Source: Haloimpatiens sp. FM7315
GTDB lineage: Bacteria > Bacillota > Clostridia > Clostridiales > Clostridiaceae
Assembly: GCA_041861885.1 (NCBI GenBank)
Contig: JBGVUE010000001.1
Coordinates: forward strand, 1,600,001-1,664,000
Reading direction: 5' to 3'
Length of the DNA: 64,000 nt
Below, one piece after another: positions 38,753-49,135 of the stretch. How positions within the stretch are numbered: the stretch's first letter is position 1; each line of letters starts with the position of its first letter. A model generated the notes under the pieces. It had not been told where the DNA came from, made no database searches, and saw nothing but the letters and a program-made list of their open reading frames with translations. A program made the translations under genes and the position numbers.

Positions 38753-40987
38753 CTATTTATCTTTGCTAATTAAAACTTGCCTTGGCTTACTACCATTTCT
38801 AGAAGAAATTACTCCTTTATCCTCTAGTTCCTCAATTATTCTAGCAGCTCTATTATATCCTATTTTTAATTTCCTTTGCAATAGTGATGTAGATGCTTGT
38901 CCTTCAAGTAATACTATATCTACAGCCTCATCAAATAATTCATCTTGATCACTTTCACTCTTATCTACACTTGAATTAATTTGATTTATTATCTCCTCCT
39001 TATAATCTAAATCCTTTTGCTGAGATTTAATAAATTCTACTACATTTTCAACCTCTTCTTCTGAAATAAATGCTCCTTGTATTCTTAAAGGTTTTGACTC
39101 ACCAACAGGATAAAAAAGCATATCACCTTTTCCTAGCAATTTTTCAGCACCTGAAGAATCTAAAATTGTTCTAGAATCAATTTGGCTGGAAACTGCAAAA
39201 GAAATTCTAGAAGGTATGTTGGCCTTAATTACTCCTGTTATTACGTTTACTGAAGGCCTTTGAGTTGCAATAACTAAATGCATGCCTGCAGCCCTAGCCA
39301 TTTGGGCTAATCTACCTATATAGTCCTCTACTTCTCCGGGACACACCATCATAAGATCCGCTAACTCATCTATAATTATTACTACAGAAGGAAGTTTTTC
39401 ATCTACAATTCCCTTAGCATGAAGATCATTATAACCATCTATATTTCTAACAGCATTTTCAGCAAATAATTTATATCTTCTGGTCATTTCATTTACGGCC
39501 CAATTTAAGGCTCCAGCAGCTTTCTTGGGTTCTGTTACAACTGGTATTAAAAGATGCGGTATTCCATTATATACGCTTAATTCAACTACTTTAGGGTCAA
39601 TTAAAAGTAACCTTACATCCCTTGAAGAGTATTTATATAGTAAACTTATGATTAAAGTGTTAATACACACACTCTTTCCTGAACCAGTAGCCCCAGCTAC
39701 CAATAAATGTGGCATTTTACTTAAATCTGCTACAACACATTTCCCTGCAATATCCTTGCCAAGGCAAAATGATATTGACTTATTTGAATTTTGAAATTCC
39801 TCGCTTTCAACTACTTCTCTTATATAAACAGGTGTTAATTCTTTATTGGGAACCTCAATACCAACTGCCGATTTACCCGGTATTGGTGCTTCTATTCTCA
39901 CTCCTGAAGCAGCTAAATTAAGCGCTATGTCATCAGATAAGTTAACTATTTTGCTTACCTTAACTCCGGCTTCTGGTTGCAACTCATATCTTGTAACTGA
40001 AGGACCTTTAGTGACTTGTAATACTTTTGCTTCTACGCCAAAACTGCTTAAAGTTTCTTCTAATTTGTTTGCACTACTTATTAAGCCTTTTTTATCGCCC
40101 TTTTTTAATTTTAATTTATCGTTAATGTTAAGAAGATCTATACTAGGTAAATTATACTCCAATTCATCTTCTTCTGAACTTTTTCTCATTACTTCAGATA
40201 ATTGCTCATTAATATTTTCATTACTTAATTCATCATTATCCCTGTTTGTATCTTTAATTTCCTCGTCTACTGCAATATTATCACTAACTTCATCTTTTCC
40301 ATCATAATTAGTATTTTTTAAAAAATCTATAATTTTAATCTTATCTTTTGGGTTATTCTGCTCTTGAATTTCAATTTTAGGTTCCAATTCTTTATGTTCT
40401 AAATTGTCAAATTTATTTGCAAGTCCCTGTTTTTTTATTTTTATAAATCTATTCCTTGCATTACACATTAAATTGTTTAAAGAGAAATTCATTATTATTA
40501 TAGAGCAAATTATATATATAGAAAAAAATATTATATAACTTCCCAGTTTACCAAATAATTTATATAATTGCACATCAAAAATATACGCAAATATGCCGCC
40601 ATGCACAACACTTTGTGAAGTAAATATTTTTTTAACACCTTCAAATAAATTTCCATTGTAGTAATCGTCCATAACTACCATACTAATAAAAAATAGTGTA
40701 TTTATATAAAATATAAAAAAAGCATAAAATTTAGCATTTACCTTTATATTTCCCTTAGTGTATATATATATTATTCCTATGATTATTATAATAAAAGGTA
40801 AAATATACATACCTACTCCGAAAGTAAAAATAAATATATCTCTTATGAATTTTCCAATTATTCCAGATGAATTAGATGCATAGATACTAAAAATTGAAAG
40901 CAATCCAAAAGTTATAAAAACAACCCCTTTGACTTCATTATGTCTGTCCGATTCATTTTTTTGGTTACTCTTTTTTGCCCAACACAT
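38753..40987 (-). CDS. ftsK: DNA translocase FtsK/SpoIIIE
   Basis: Pumps DNA at the division or sporulation septum. It has four N-terminal helices (about residues 25-165), an acidic linker, and a RecA-like motor with Walker A VAGATGSGKSVC and Walker B VVIIIDELADLMM. The C-terminal gamma winged helix (SLLQRKLKIGYNRAARIIEELE) reads the polar KOPS/SRS sequences. 744 aa, intact. Position next to tepA, dapG and ymxH matches the B. subtilis spoIIIE locus. RBS GGAGGTGA directly precedes the ATG. Confidence 0.95.
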   Translation of the reverse strand: MCWAKKSNQKNESDRHNEVKGVVFITFGLLSIFSIYASNSSGIIGKFIRDIFIFTFGVGMYILPFIIIIIGIIYIYTKGNIKVNAKFYAFFIFYINTLFFISMVVMDDYYNGNLFEGVKKIFTSQSVVHGGIFAYIFDVQLYKLFGKLGSYIIFFSIYIICSIIIMNFSLNNLMCNARNRFIKIKKQGLANKFDNLEHKELEPKIEIQEQNNPKDKIKIIDFLKNTNYDGKDEVSDNIAVDEEIKDTNRDNDELSNENINEQLSEVMRKSSEEDELEYNLPSIDLLNINDKLKLKKGDKKGLISSANKLEETLSSFGVEAKVLQVTKGPSVTRYELQPEAGVKVSKIVNLSDDIALNLAASGVRIEAPIPGKSAVGIEVPNKELTPVYIREVVESEEFQNSNKSISFCLGKDIAGKCVVADLSKMPHLLVAGATGSGKSVCINTLIISLLYKYSSRDVRLLLIDPKVVELSVYNGIPHLLIPVVTEPKKAAGALNWAVNEMTRRYKLFAENAVRNIDGYNDLHAKGIVDEKLPSVVIIIDELADLMMVCPGEVEDYIGRLAQMARAAGMHLVIATQRPSVNVITGVIKANIPSRISFAVSSQIDSRTILDSSGAEKLLGKGDMLFYPVGESKPLRIQGAFISEEEVENVVEFIKSQQKDLDYKEEIINQINSSVDKSESDQDELFDEAVDIVLLEGQASTSLLQRKLKIGYNRAARIIEELEDKGVISSRNGSKPRQVLISKDK

Positions 40988-41065
40988 TCACCTCCAAAAA
41001 AGTATTTCTACAAAGCTTTTAAATTTCCTCTAAGATTATAAATAAAATATAACCATAGGATAAAT

Positions 41066-41755
41066 TTACCTATGGTCTTGCGATTTATTAATCATATTAT
41101 TTAGCTTAGATAAAGCGTTACTTATTCCACCAACCTCATCAATAAGTCCATATTCTACTGCTTGTTTTCCAATCAATATAGTCCCCATATCATTTAAAAG
41201 TTCATCTGTAGCTAACATAAGTTTATTTAATGTGTCTTTTTTTATTTTTGAGGTTCTAATTATAAATTCTGATATTCGCTCCTGCATTTTATTGAAGTAT
41301 TCAAAAGTTTGAGGAACTCCTATAACTAACCCATTCATTCTAATAGGATGAATTATCATAGTAGCTGAAGGCGATATAAAAGAATACTTTGCCGATGTAG
41401 CTAAAGGAACTCCAATTGAGTGGCCTCCACCAATAACTAAAGATACAGTAGGTTTAGAAAGACTCCTTATCATTTCAGAAATTGCAAGTCCAGCCTCAAC
41501 ATCGCCACCAACTGTATTTAATATAATTAGTATTCCCTCTGTATTTTTATCTCTTTCAGCGTCAATTAATTGTGGTATTACATGTTCATACTTAGTAGCC
41601 TTGGTTTGAGGTGGTAACATCATATGCCCCTCAATTTGACCAATAATGGGCAATATCTTTATATGATCTAATTGCTCGGAAATTTTAGATACACCAAATT
41701 CCTTAATATTTTCTCGCTCATTATTTATTTCTTTTTTCTTTTCCTCATTACACAT
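41066..41755 (-). CDS. tepA: ClpP-class serine protease TepA-like
   Basis: A ClpP-fold protein of about 229 aa called translocation-enhancing protein in bacilli. GGDVEAGLAISEMI and the catalytic Ser in IGGGHSIGVPLATS, with the His in TMIIHPIRMNG, are visible. Start ATG 41755 fits GGAGGAGTGTAT. It differs from true ClpP by the extended N terminus (EKKKEINNEREN) and is thought to act at the membrane in protein secretion. Lies between ftsK and dapG. Confidence 0.86.
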   Translation of the reverse strand: MCNEEKKKEINNERENIKEFGVSKISEQLDHIKILPIIGQIEGHMMLPPQTKATKYEHVIPQLIDAERDKNTEGILIILNTVGGDVEAGLAISEMIRSLSKPTVSLVIGGGHSIGVPLATSAKYSFISPSATMIIHPIRMNGLVIGVPQTFEYFNKMQERISEFIIRTSKIKKDTLNKLMLATDELLNDMGTILIGKQAVEYGLIDEVGGISNALSKLNNMINKSQDHR

Positions 41756-41808
41756 ATACACTCCTCCTAGCAAATCTATTTTGCACAAGAAAGAATATAT
41801 ATATTCAT

Positions 41809-42999
41809 TTATCCTAATTTAAATTCTTTATGAAGAGCATTTATAGCTTTTATACAATTTTTACTTTCTACAAGACACCAAATTGTCATATGAGAATCCG
41901 CTGTTTGTAAAACTTCTATATCTTCTTTAGTTAATGCTTTTAATATTCTTGCCATTACTCCAGGCATTCCCTTCATTCTAGATCCTATAATAGCAATTTT
42001 ACTACAAGCCTCAACGTATTCACAAGTTAATTTAAAGGCATTCATAATTTCATCAAATTTTATTCTATCTTCTTTGTCAATTGTGAATATAGTTTCCTTT
42101 GGAAATATGTTTATAAGATCAATGCTTATTGAATTATGAGCTAAGACACTAAATATATCATTATAATTATTTTCTCTATTAATTCTAACTTTAACTTGAA
42201 CCCTGTTATCAAGAGAAGTAATTCCAGTAATAACATTCTCTCCTTGCATACTACCTAGATTATCTATTATTGTTCCTTCACTATCACTTAAAGTATTTTT
42301 TATTACTAAAGGTATATTACCTTTCATTGCAACTTCTACTGCCCTTGGGTGTATAACTTTAGCTCCTTGATCTGCAAATTGGAATACCTCATTATAACTT
42401 ATTTGCTTAATCAATGAAGCTTTTGAAACCATTCTAGGATCTGCTGTCATAATACCATCAACATCCGTGTATATTTCAACTTTCTCAGCATTTAAAGCTA
42501 CACCTAAAATAGCTGCAGTTAAATCACTTGCACCTCTACCTAAAGTTGTAATATATCCTTTTTCACTTAAGCCTTGAAATCCCGCTACAATAGGAATTTT
42601 TCCTTCTTTTAATATATCCATTAGGTTTTGAATTTTAGTTTCTTTCAACTCTGCATTTCCAAAGTTATTGTCCGTAATAATTCCTGCTTGGCCACCTGTC
42701 AATGGAACAGATAAAATATTTTTATTGTTTAATTCATTACTCATAACTACAGTGCTTATAATTTCACCACAGCTCATAAGTAAATCTGCAGCTTGAGGAT
42801 TTTCAATTTTAAAATCTTTATCAATTAATGAAATCAATGTATCTGTAGCATAAGGTTCACCTTTTCTACCCATAGCAGACACCACAACAACTGGTAAATA
42901 TCCTTGTTTTTTAGCTTTTACTATTTTTTCTATAACTAACATTCTTTTTTCATGAGTAGATACAGAAGTACCTCCAAATTTTTGAACTATTATATTCAT
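41809..42999 (-). CDS. dapG: Aspartate kinase
   Basis: Phosphorylates aspartate at the entry to lysine, diaminopimelate, threonine and methionine synthesis. QKFGGTSVS at the N terminus, TLGRGASDLTA in the kinase domain, and two ACT domains toward the C terminus. 396 aa, intact. The neighbouring ymxH and tepA suggest the dapG isozyme type, which in B. subtilis is inhibited by diaminopimelate and serves cell-wall and spore-cortex needs. spoVFA/B, asd and dapA present at this place in bacilli are missing here. Confidence 0.93.
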   Translation of the reverse strand: MNIIVQKFGGTSVSTHEKRMLVIEKIVKAKKQGYLPVVVVSAMGRKGEPYATDTLISLIDKDFKIENPQAADLLMSCGEIISTVVMSNELNNKNILSVPLTGGQAGIITDNNFGNAELKETKIQNLMDILKEGKIPIVAGFQGLSEKGYITTLGRGASDLTAAILGVALNAEKVEIYTDVDGIMTADPRMVSKASLIKQISYNEVFQFADQGAKVIHPRAVEVAMKGNIPLVIKNTLSDSEGTIIDNLGSMQGENVITGITSLDNRVQVKVRINRENNYNDIFSVLAHNSISIDLINIFPKETIFTIDKEDRIKFDEIMNAFKLTCEYVEACSKIAIIGSRMKGMPGVMARILKALTKEDIEVLQTADSHMTIWCLVESKNCIKAINALHKEFKLG

Positions 43000-43014
43000 A
43001 TTACTCGTCCCCCA

Positions 43015-43292
43015 TTATATGCTAGTCTTTTTAACTAATGAATCATCTACATCTATTATTATTGTCCTAGAGCCAATTTTTTTACATAATCCCAGGGAAT
43101 TTCGCTAAAAGTAGTTCCTCCGAAAATAGAAAATTTGCTTTTACTTTCATTTAGTATTAACACTTTAAATTCCCCATTTTCATCAATAACTAAGTCATTA
43201 TTAACTAAATATCCATGTTTATCTCCATCATTTATGTTTATAATTTCAAAGTGTTCCATTTCACTATATAGTCTTATATTTGACTCCTCCAT
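43015..43292 (-). CDS. ymxH: YlmC/YmxH PRC-barrel sporulation protein (3' frameshift)
   Basis: A small PRC-barrel protein of the family conserved in endospore formers. ATG 43292 follows GGAGGTGTTTAT. The frame breaks in the T7 run 43077-43083; with one extra A the end reads KKIGSRTIIIDVDDSLVKKT and gives 92 aa. Without it, the protein stops after LALGQ. Located between pnp and dapG as in bacilli. Confidence 0.88.
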
Positions 43293-43391
43293 ATAAACAC
43301 CTCCCATAATGTATTCTATAAAATACTATGAAATGAGCTGTGTCAATATTACAGTATCAAAAAATAAAAAGGCAATCACGCCCTTTCATTT

Positions 43392-45494
43392 TTACTCTTC
43401 TTTGTTTTCAGACTCTTTTATTGCATCTTTTCTTGAAAGATTAACTCTGCCTTGCTTATCTATCTCTGTAACTTTTACTAAAATTTCATCACCAACAGAT
43501 ACTATATCTTCTACCTTATTTACACGTTTAAAATCTAGTTGAGAAATATGTACTAGACCTTCTTTTCCTGGTAGTATTTCAACAAATGCTCCGAAATTAG
43601 TAATTTTAGTTACTTTTCCTAAATATATCTCTCCAACTACAACGTCTTTTGTGACATCTTCAATCATTTTAATAGCCATATCAGCACTTTCCTTGTCGGT
43701 AGATAGTATAAATACAGTTCCATCATCTTTTATATCTATCTTAACTGAAGTTTCAGCTATTATCTTGTTTATAGTCTCTCCACCTTTACCTATAACATCC
43801 CTTATTTTATCAGGATTTATAGTGATAGTATAAGCCCTAGGAGCATATTTTGATAAATCTTCTCTTGGTGCGTTTATACAAGCATTCATTTTACTTAATA
43901 TAAATAGTCTAGCTTTTTTAGCACCCTCTATAGCTTCTCTTATGCAGTTATTAGAAAGTCCTTTAATCTTTGTATCAACTTGTATAGCAGTTATACCTTT
44001 TTCTGTACCTGCTACTTTGAAATCCATATCTCCAAAGAAATCTTCTAATCCTTGAATGTCAGTAAGAATTTTTTCTTTTGATAAATCCTCACTAGTTATA
44101 AGACCCATTGCTATGCCTGCTGCTGGTCTTTTAATAGGCACCCCTGCATCTAAAAGTGCTAGTGTACTTCCACACACACTTGCCTGAGATGTTGATCCAT
44201 TAGAGCTTAATACTTCTGAAACTAATCTTATAGTATATGGGAATTCTTCTTCCGAAGGTATTAATGGTTCAAGAGCTTTTTCAGCTAAAGCACCATGACC
44301 TATTTCTCTTCTTCCAGGTCCTCTTAAAGGTCCAACTTCACCTACACTATAAGAAGGGAAATTATAATGATGCATATATCTTTTAGACTCTTCCTCACCT
44401 AATCCATCAATGATTTGAACCTCAGCCAAAGCTCCTAAAGTAGCAACTGTCATTACTTGAGTCAATCCTCTTGTAAATAAGCCAGTACCGTGAGTTCTTG
44501 GTAGTAAGCCTACTTCACAGCTTATTGGTCTTATTTGATCAAATTTTCTATTGTCAGGTCTTCTATCTTCATTTAGTAGCATATTTCTAACTACTTCTTT
44601 TTGCATTCTATAAACTACATCAGCTATTTGAAGTCCATCATCAGGATATTTTTCATCAAATTCAGTACTGATTTTTTCTTTGATTACATCAATTTTAGAA
44701 TTCCTTTCATCCTTATCAGTAATATACATAGCTTCTTTTATCATGCTAAAGGCAAAATCTCTGATTTCTTTTTCAATAGTTTCATCTACTTTAAAACATA
44801 CAGCTTCTTTCTTCTCTTTTCCTATTTCAGCCATCATATCAACTTGAAACTTAGCTATTTTCTTACATTCTTCAAATCCAAAAGTTATTGCATCACACAT
44901 AACATCTTCTGGTATTTCATCACCACCGGCTTCTATCATCATGACTCTGTTTCTAGTAGCACAAACAGTTAAATTTAAAGAGCTTTCTTCTCTTTCTTTT
45001 ACAGTAGGATTTATAACAAAAGTATCATTTACTAATCCTACAGATACAGTTCCAACAGGCTCTGTATAAGGGATACTAGATAGGCATAATGCAATAGATG
45101 CTGCATTTGTAGCTAGTATTTCTGGTAAATTATCTTGTTCTACAGAAAGCACTGTGCAAACCACCTGCACATCATTTCTATAGCCTTTTGGGAACAAGGG
45201 TCTTAAAGGTCTATCTATAGCACGAGCTGTAAGTATTGCCTTGTCTGAAGGCTTACCTTCCCTTTTAATAAAACCTCCTGGTATTTTTCCTACTGAATAC
45301 AATCTTTCTTGATATTCTACACTAAAAGGTAAAAAATCAATTCCTTCTCTTGGTTTATCTGAAGAATTAGCATTAACTAAAATTACAGTATCACCATATT
45401 TAACCATACATGCCGCATCTGATAACATGCCAACTTTACCAAACTCCACTGTTAATGGTCTTCCTGCAACTATAGTCTTACATACATTATTCAT
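43392..45494 (-). CDS. pnp: Polyribonucleotide nucleotidyltransferase (PNPase)
   Basis: Phosphorolytic 3'-5' exoribonuclease. Two RNase-PH domains, with [17 protein letters not shown] and [19 protein letters not shown] in the second, then KH ([15 protein letters not shown]) and S1 ([20 protein letters not shown]). 700 aa, intact. RBS AAAGGAGGTACATAAT. Follows rpsO as in most bacteria and may share its transcript. Confidence 0.97.
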   Translation of the reverse strand: MNNVCKTIVAGRPLTVEFGKVGMLSDAACMVKYGDTVILVNANSSDKPREGIDFLPFSVEYQERLYSVGKIPGGFIKREGKPSDKAILTARAIDRPLRPLFPKGYRNDVQVVCTVLSVEQDNLPEILATNAASIALCLSSIPYTEPVGTVSVGLVNDTFVINPTVKEREESSLNLTVCATRNRVMMIEAGGDEIPEDVMCDAITFGFEECKKIAKFQVDMMAEIGKEKKEAVCFKVDETIEKEIRDFAFSMIKEAMYITDKDERNSKIDVIKEKISTEFDEKYPDDGLQIADVVYRMQKEVVRNMLLNEDRRPDNRKFDQIRPISCEVGLLPRTHGTGLFTRGLTQVMTVATLGALAEVQIIDGLGEEESKRYMHHYNFPSYSVGEVGPLRGPGRREIGHGALAEKALEPLIPSEEEFPYTIRLVSEVLSSNGSTSQASVCGSTLALLDAGVPIKRPAAGIAMGLITSEDLSKEKILTDIQGLEDFFGDMDFKVAGTEKGITAIQVDTKIKGLSNNCIREAIEGAKKARLFILSKMNACINAPREDLSKYAPRAYTITINPDKIRDVIGKGGETINKIIAETSVKIDIKDDGTVFILSTDKESADMAIKMIEDVTKDVVVGEIYLGKVTKITNFGAFVEILPGKEGLVHISQLDFKRVNKVEDIVSVGDEILVKVTEIDKQGRVNLSRKDAIKESENKEE

Positions 45495-45569
45495 ATTATG
45501 TACCTCCTTTCAATATTTAGTAATACTATTTACAAATCTTATGATTTTATTTTTAAACTATATAAATAG

Positions 45570-45590
45570 AGCGGATAAAACCGCTCTAAA
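45570..45590 (-). terminator. Hairpin after rpsO
   Basis: The stem AGAGCGG pairs with CCGCTCT around TTTTAT, directly after the rpsO stop. Only a short T run follows, so it may be a partial terminator or RNA-processing hairpin between rpsO and pnp. Confidence 0.6.
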
Positions 45591-45854
45591 TTATTTTCTT
45601 AAGTTTAATTCAGCAATTACTTTACGATATCTTTCAATGTCGTTATCCTTTAAATAACCTAAAAGACCTTTTCTTTTACCAACCATCATTAGAAGACCTC
45701 TTCTAGAATGGTGATCTTTCTTGTGAGTCTTTAAATGTTCATTTAAGTGATTAATTCTCTCAGTTAATAATGCTACTTGCACTTCTGGAGAACCAGTATC
45801 TCCTTCATGAGAACCAAATTTTGTTATTATTTCTAATTTTCTTGCCTTATCCAT
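45591..45854 (-). CDS. rpsO: 30S ribosomal protein S15
   Basis: An 87-aa small-subunit protein binding 16S helices 20-22. [22 protein letters not shown] and the [20 protein letters not shown] block are diagnostic. Start ATG 45854 ([10 protein letters not shown]) after GGAGGTGTACGAG. It is transcribed from the promoter at 45939-45967 through a leader of about 80 bases. Confidence 0.98.
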   Translation of the reverse strand: MDKARKLEIITKFGSHEGDTGSPEVQVALLTERINHLNEHLKTHKKDHHSRRGLLMMVGKRKGLLGYLKDNDIERYRKVIAELNLRK

Positions 45855-45967
45855 CTCGTACACCTCCGTATTGTTAATCCCCGGTATTCCATGAATAAGT
45901 TGGCAATTCTATATTCATAGAACACGGTTCACTATGTAATTATAACAAATAACTTAATAGTTGTAAA
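45855..45967 (-). promoter_or_regulatory. rpsO promoter and 5' leader
   Basis: Minus strand -35 TTTACA (45962-45967), exact 17-base spacer, extended -10 TGTTATAAT (core 45939-45944). The leader then carries inverted elements (ACCGTGTTC, TTCATGGAATACCGGGG). In Bacillota S15 often represses its own mRNA through such a leader; the promoter is seen, the autoregulation is inferred. Confidence 0.6.
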
Positions 45968-45985
45968 TGCAATTTTTAACATTTT

Positions 45986-46900
45986 TTATTGTTCATTAAT
46001 TGCAAAAGATTTATCTCTGTCTAACTGTTCTTTAAGTTCATTTAAAGAAGCAAATTTATGCTCGTCTCTAATTCTTTTAATGAAATATAATCTAAGATCT
46101 TCACCATATATCATTTTATTAAAATTTAAAATGTTTGTTTCTACAGTAAAATGTTTGCCATCTACTGTAGGACTATAGCCTATGTTAGTTATTCCTTTAT
46201 AGATTTGTTTATTATATTTTACTTTTGTATAATAAACACCAGTCTTTGGAACTATCATATTGGAACTGAAATTTAAATTTGCTGTAGGAAAACCCATCTG
46301 TCTTCCAAATCTTTTTCCACCAACAATATTACCTTTTAAAGAAAAGCAGGTATATAAAAGACTATTTGCTTTTTCTATTTCTCCAATTTCAATCAGCTCT
46401 CTTATAAATGTGCTACTTACTATTTCATTTTCTCTCTTTATTGGTCCAATTACATGAAGTTTAAAAGAAAATTTGTTTTGAAGCTCTTTTAACAGCTCTA
46501 CATTTCCTTTATTTTCTTTACCAAATTTAAAATTAAATCCAACTGTAATTTCCTTTGCACCGTACTCTTTTATAAGTTGTTTTACAAAAGTTTCTGGATT
46601 TATATTCATAAAGCTATTGTCAAAAGGTATCAAACTTAAAATATCCACACCCAATTTAGAAAGGCAATTAATTTTATTTTCATTGTCCATAAGTAATTTA
46701 GGACAAATATTTTTATTAAGCACAGTTATTGGATGGTTTTTAAAAGTATATACCATGGACTTATATCCTTTTTTTCTAGAATTTTTAATGGTTTCATTTA
46801 TAAGCTCCATATGTCCTAGATGCAATCCGTCAAAACTTCCCAAAGTTATGTGCGTCTCATAAGGAAAATTTGATTTTCTTCTATCTTCTATGATAATCAT
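45986..46900 (-). CDS. ribF: Bifunctional riboflavin kinase / FAD synthetase
   Basis: Converts riboflavin to FMN and FAD. The N-terminal adenylyltransferase has GSFDGLHLGH; the C-terminal kinase has GFPTANL and the closing DLRLYFIKRIRDEHKF. 304 aa, intact. It stands between truB and rpsO in the conserved cluster. Confidence 0.95.
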   Translation of the reverse strand: MIIIEDRRKSNFPYETHITLGSFDGLHLGHMELINETIKNSRKKGYKSMVYTFKNHPITVLNKNICPKLLMDNENKINCLSKLGVDILSLIPFDNSFMNINPETFVKQLIKEYGAKEITVGFNFKFGKENKGNVELLKELQNKFSFKLHVIGPIKRENEIVSSTFIRELIEIGEIEKANSLLYTCFSLKGNIVGGKRFGRQMGFPTANLNFSSNMIVPKTGVYYTKVKYNKQIYKGITNIGYSPTVDGKHFTVETNILNFNKMIYGEDLRLYFIKRIRDEHKFASLNELKEQLDRDKSFAINEQ

Positions 46901-46926
46901 AAATATTACCCCTATTTTGCTTTTTG

Positions 46927-47794
46927 TTAAATCAATAATTTTAGTAATTTAAATCCCCCATAAGTTCTAATGCCTATTCCTATAAACTTTTCTTCATCAT
47001 ATGCTCTTAAAATTTTATCGAAAGGGATATGGTCTATAAAGTATGGGTTCTTTATTTCAACACCATTTGTCAACAATTTAATTGCATCTTTACAGAATTG
47101 AACCTTATCGTATTTTGATAATGCATCTTCCATAGTAATAATATGCTGTGAAATATTTTCACGAGTCAATTCAGAAAGAGCAACTGAGTTTTGTTTGACA
47201 AAAGACCCTGTGCCCGCTCTTTCAAGTTCCCACATAGTCGCTCCACAGCCTAGTAAATTTCCAATATCATAACATAAGCTTCTTATATATGTTCCTTTTG
47301 AGCATACTACTTTTAGGTCTATATAAGGCATATCAATATTTAAAATTTCTAATTCGTGTATGGTAATTTTTCTTGCTTCTCTTTCGATTTCAATACCTTT
47401 TCTAGCGAGTTCATACAATTTCTTTCCATTAACTTTTAATGCAGAATACATAGGTGGTATTTGTTCTATTACACCTCTAAAATTATTCATCACATTTTCT
47501 ATATCATGTTTGTCAATATTATCGTAATTTTTTTCTTTTAAAATTATACCTTCTTTATCATAAGTATCAGTAATAATACCTAATTTTAATTTAGTCATAT
47601 AGGTTTTTTCATTTTTCATTATATAATCTATTATCTTAGTACTTTTACCAATACAAACGGGAAGTACTCCACAAGCTAGTGGATCCAATGTTCCGGCATG
47701 GCCAACTTTTTTCGCCAGCAATTTTCCTTATCTCACGTACTACATCAAAGGAAGTAATTCCTTTGGGTTTATATATATTTAGAACTCCATTCAT
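46927..47794 (-). CDS. truB: tRNA pseudouridine-55 synthase TruB (frameshift near 47710)
   Basis: Makes pseudouridine 55 in the T loop. ATG 47794 begins [19 protein letters not shown]; the catalytic Asp lies in [16 protein letters not shown]. The frame breaks between them in the T6 run 47707-47712. Either removal of one base (GEKVGHAG) or addition of two (GEKKVGHAG, the commoner family form) repairs it, giving 288-289 aa. The C-terminal PUA-like end ([15 protein letters not shown] and after) is intact. Two bases separate its start from nrnA. Confidence 0.93.
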
Positions 47795-47796
47795 AA

Positions 47797-48753
47797 CTAT
47801 ATCAACTCTTCTTTTATAGCATTTATTATAATTTCTCTAGATTTTTCAACATTAAAATCTAATAGCATTCCAGAGGCCCTAGTGTGTCCACCACCATTAA
47901 ATTTTTCAGCTATCTTTCTAACATCAAAATTTGATTTAGATCTTAAACTTACTTTAGTTCCACTTTTCCACTCTTTAAGTAGTACTGTAACCTCTACCGT
48001 ATCTATTTGAGTACCTAAGGATATAACATCACCTGTATCTTCATTTTCCATATTTAACTTTTTAGTCATTTCTTCAGTAAGCTTCATAATACAAACCTTT
48101 CCATCTAAAACAACTTCTATACAATTAATAACCTCTCCATACAGTAAAACTTTATTTAAAGGCTTGTTATCAAAGACCATTCTGTGAATTTTTGTAAAAT
48201 CGATTCCTGTATTTATTAATTGTCCTGCGATATTATGGGTTCTTAAGCTTGTGCCTTGATATTTAAAAGAACCGCTATCTGTAATTATTGAAGTGTATAA
48301 ACATTCTGCCATGTCTTTATCTATTTCTATATCCATTGATTTTAAAATGTCATAAATTATTTCTGCTACAGCTATAGCACTAGTATCTACAAAATTATAA
48401 TCTCCATAGTATTCATTGCTTAAATGATGATCAATGTTCAATAGGGTATATGTTTTACTAGTTAAACATATACCCTTAGCATTAATCCTTTTTACATCAC
48501 CACAATCCACTACTATAACGCAATCTGTATTGGCTGGTATTTCATTGCTATATCCATTTATTTCTATGGAAAAAGGTAAAAAAGACAAATATTTTGGCAC
48601 TGATTCCTTAGAAATAATTTGAACATTCTTGTGTAATTTTTTTAATCCTTGCATTAGCGCTAAAGAGCTTCCTATAGAATCTCCATCTGGAGATTCATGA
48701 AAAGTTATGACTATATTTTTACTATTTTTAATTGTATAAATTATATCTTCCAT
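47797..48753 (-). CDS. nrnA: NrnA-type DHH/DHHA1 phosphoesterase (oligoribonuclease / pAp phosphatase)
   Basis: Degrades very short RNAs and 3',5'-pAp. Motifs: [32 protein letters not shown] (the DHH), and in the DHHA1 domain [12 protein letters not shown]. About 318 aa, intact. Tandem ATGs at 48756 and 48753, both after AAGGAGAGATAGTT. It follows rbfA in the conserved rbfA-nrnA-truB order. Confidence 0.95.
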   Translation of the reverse strand: MEDIIYTIKNSKNIVITFHESPDGDSIGSSLALMQGLKKLHKNVQIISKESVPKYLSFLPFSIEINGYSNEIPANTDCVIVVDCGDVKRINAKGICLTSKTYTLLNIDHHLSNEYYGDYNFVDTSAIAVAEIIYDILKSMDIEIDKDMAECLYTSIITDSGSFKYQGTSLRTHNIAGQLINTGIDFTKIHRMVFDNKPLNKVLLYGEVINCIEVVLDGKVCIMKLTEEMTKKLNMENEDTGDVISLGTQIDTVEVTVLLKEWKSGTKVSLRSKSNFDVRKIAEKFNGGGHTRASGMLLDFNVEKSREIIINAIKEELI

Positions 48754-48758
48754 CATAA

Positions 48759-49106
48759 CTATCTCTCCTTAATTCTATTTAACAACGAATCAATATGCAT
48801 TCCTCTTTCTATACTGCTATCCAATTCTATTATTATTTCAGGAGTGAATCTTAAATTTACTCTTCTCCCAACTTCTTTTCTAATAAAGCCAGCTGAACTT
48901 CTTAGAATACTTATTGTTTCTTCTTTTTTATCTTCTTTGCCATAGATGCTTACATAAACTTTAGCATATCTCAAATCCTTAGTAACATTAACATCTGTTA
49001 CACTAATCATTGAATCTATTCTTGGGTCCTTTATATCACTTCTAATTATAGAACTTATTTCTCTTTTTAATTCTTCGTTAATTCTTCCGCCTCTATATTT
49101 TCCCAT
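48759..49106 (-). CDS. rbfA: Ribosome-binding factor A
   Basis: A KH-like 30S assembly factor of 115 aa. RGGRINEELKREISSIIR at the start and DLRYAKVYVSIYG, then RVNLRFTPEIIIELDSSIERG, are diagnostic. Intact, with a ribosome site GAAGGAGAGATTG. Acts in 16S 5'-end maturation and cold adaptation. Confidence 0.96.
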   Translation of the reverse strand: MGKYRGGRINEELKREISSIIRSDIKDPRIDSMISVTDVNVTKDLRYAKVYVSIYGKEDKKEETISILRSSAGFIRKEVGRRVNLRFTPEIIIELDSSIERGMHIDSLLNRIKER

Positions 49107-49135
49107 TTCAATCTCTCCTTCACAACAAGAAAATG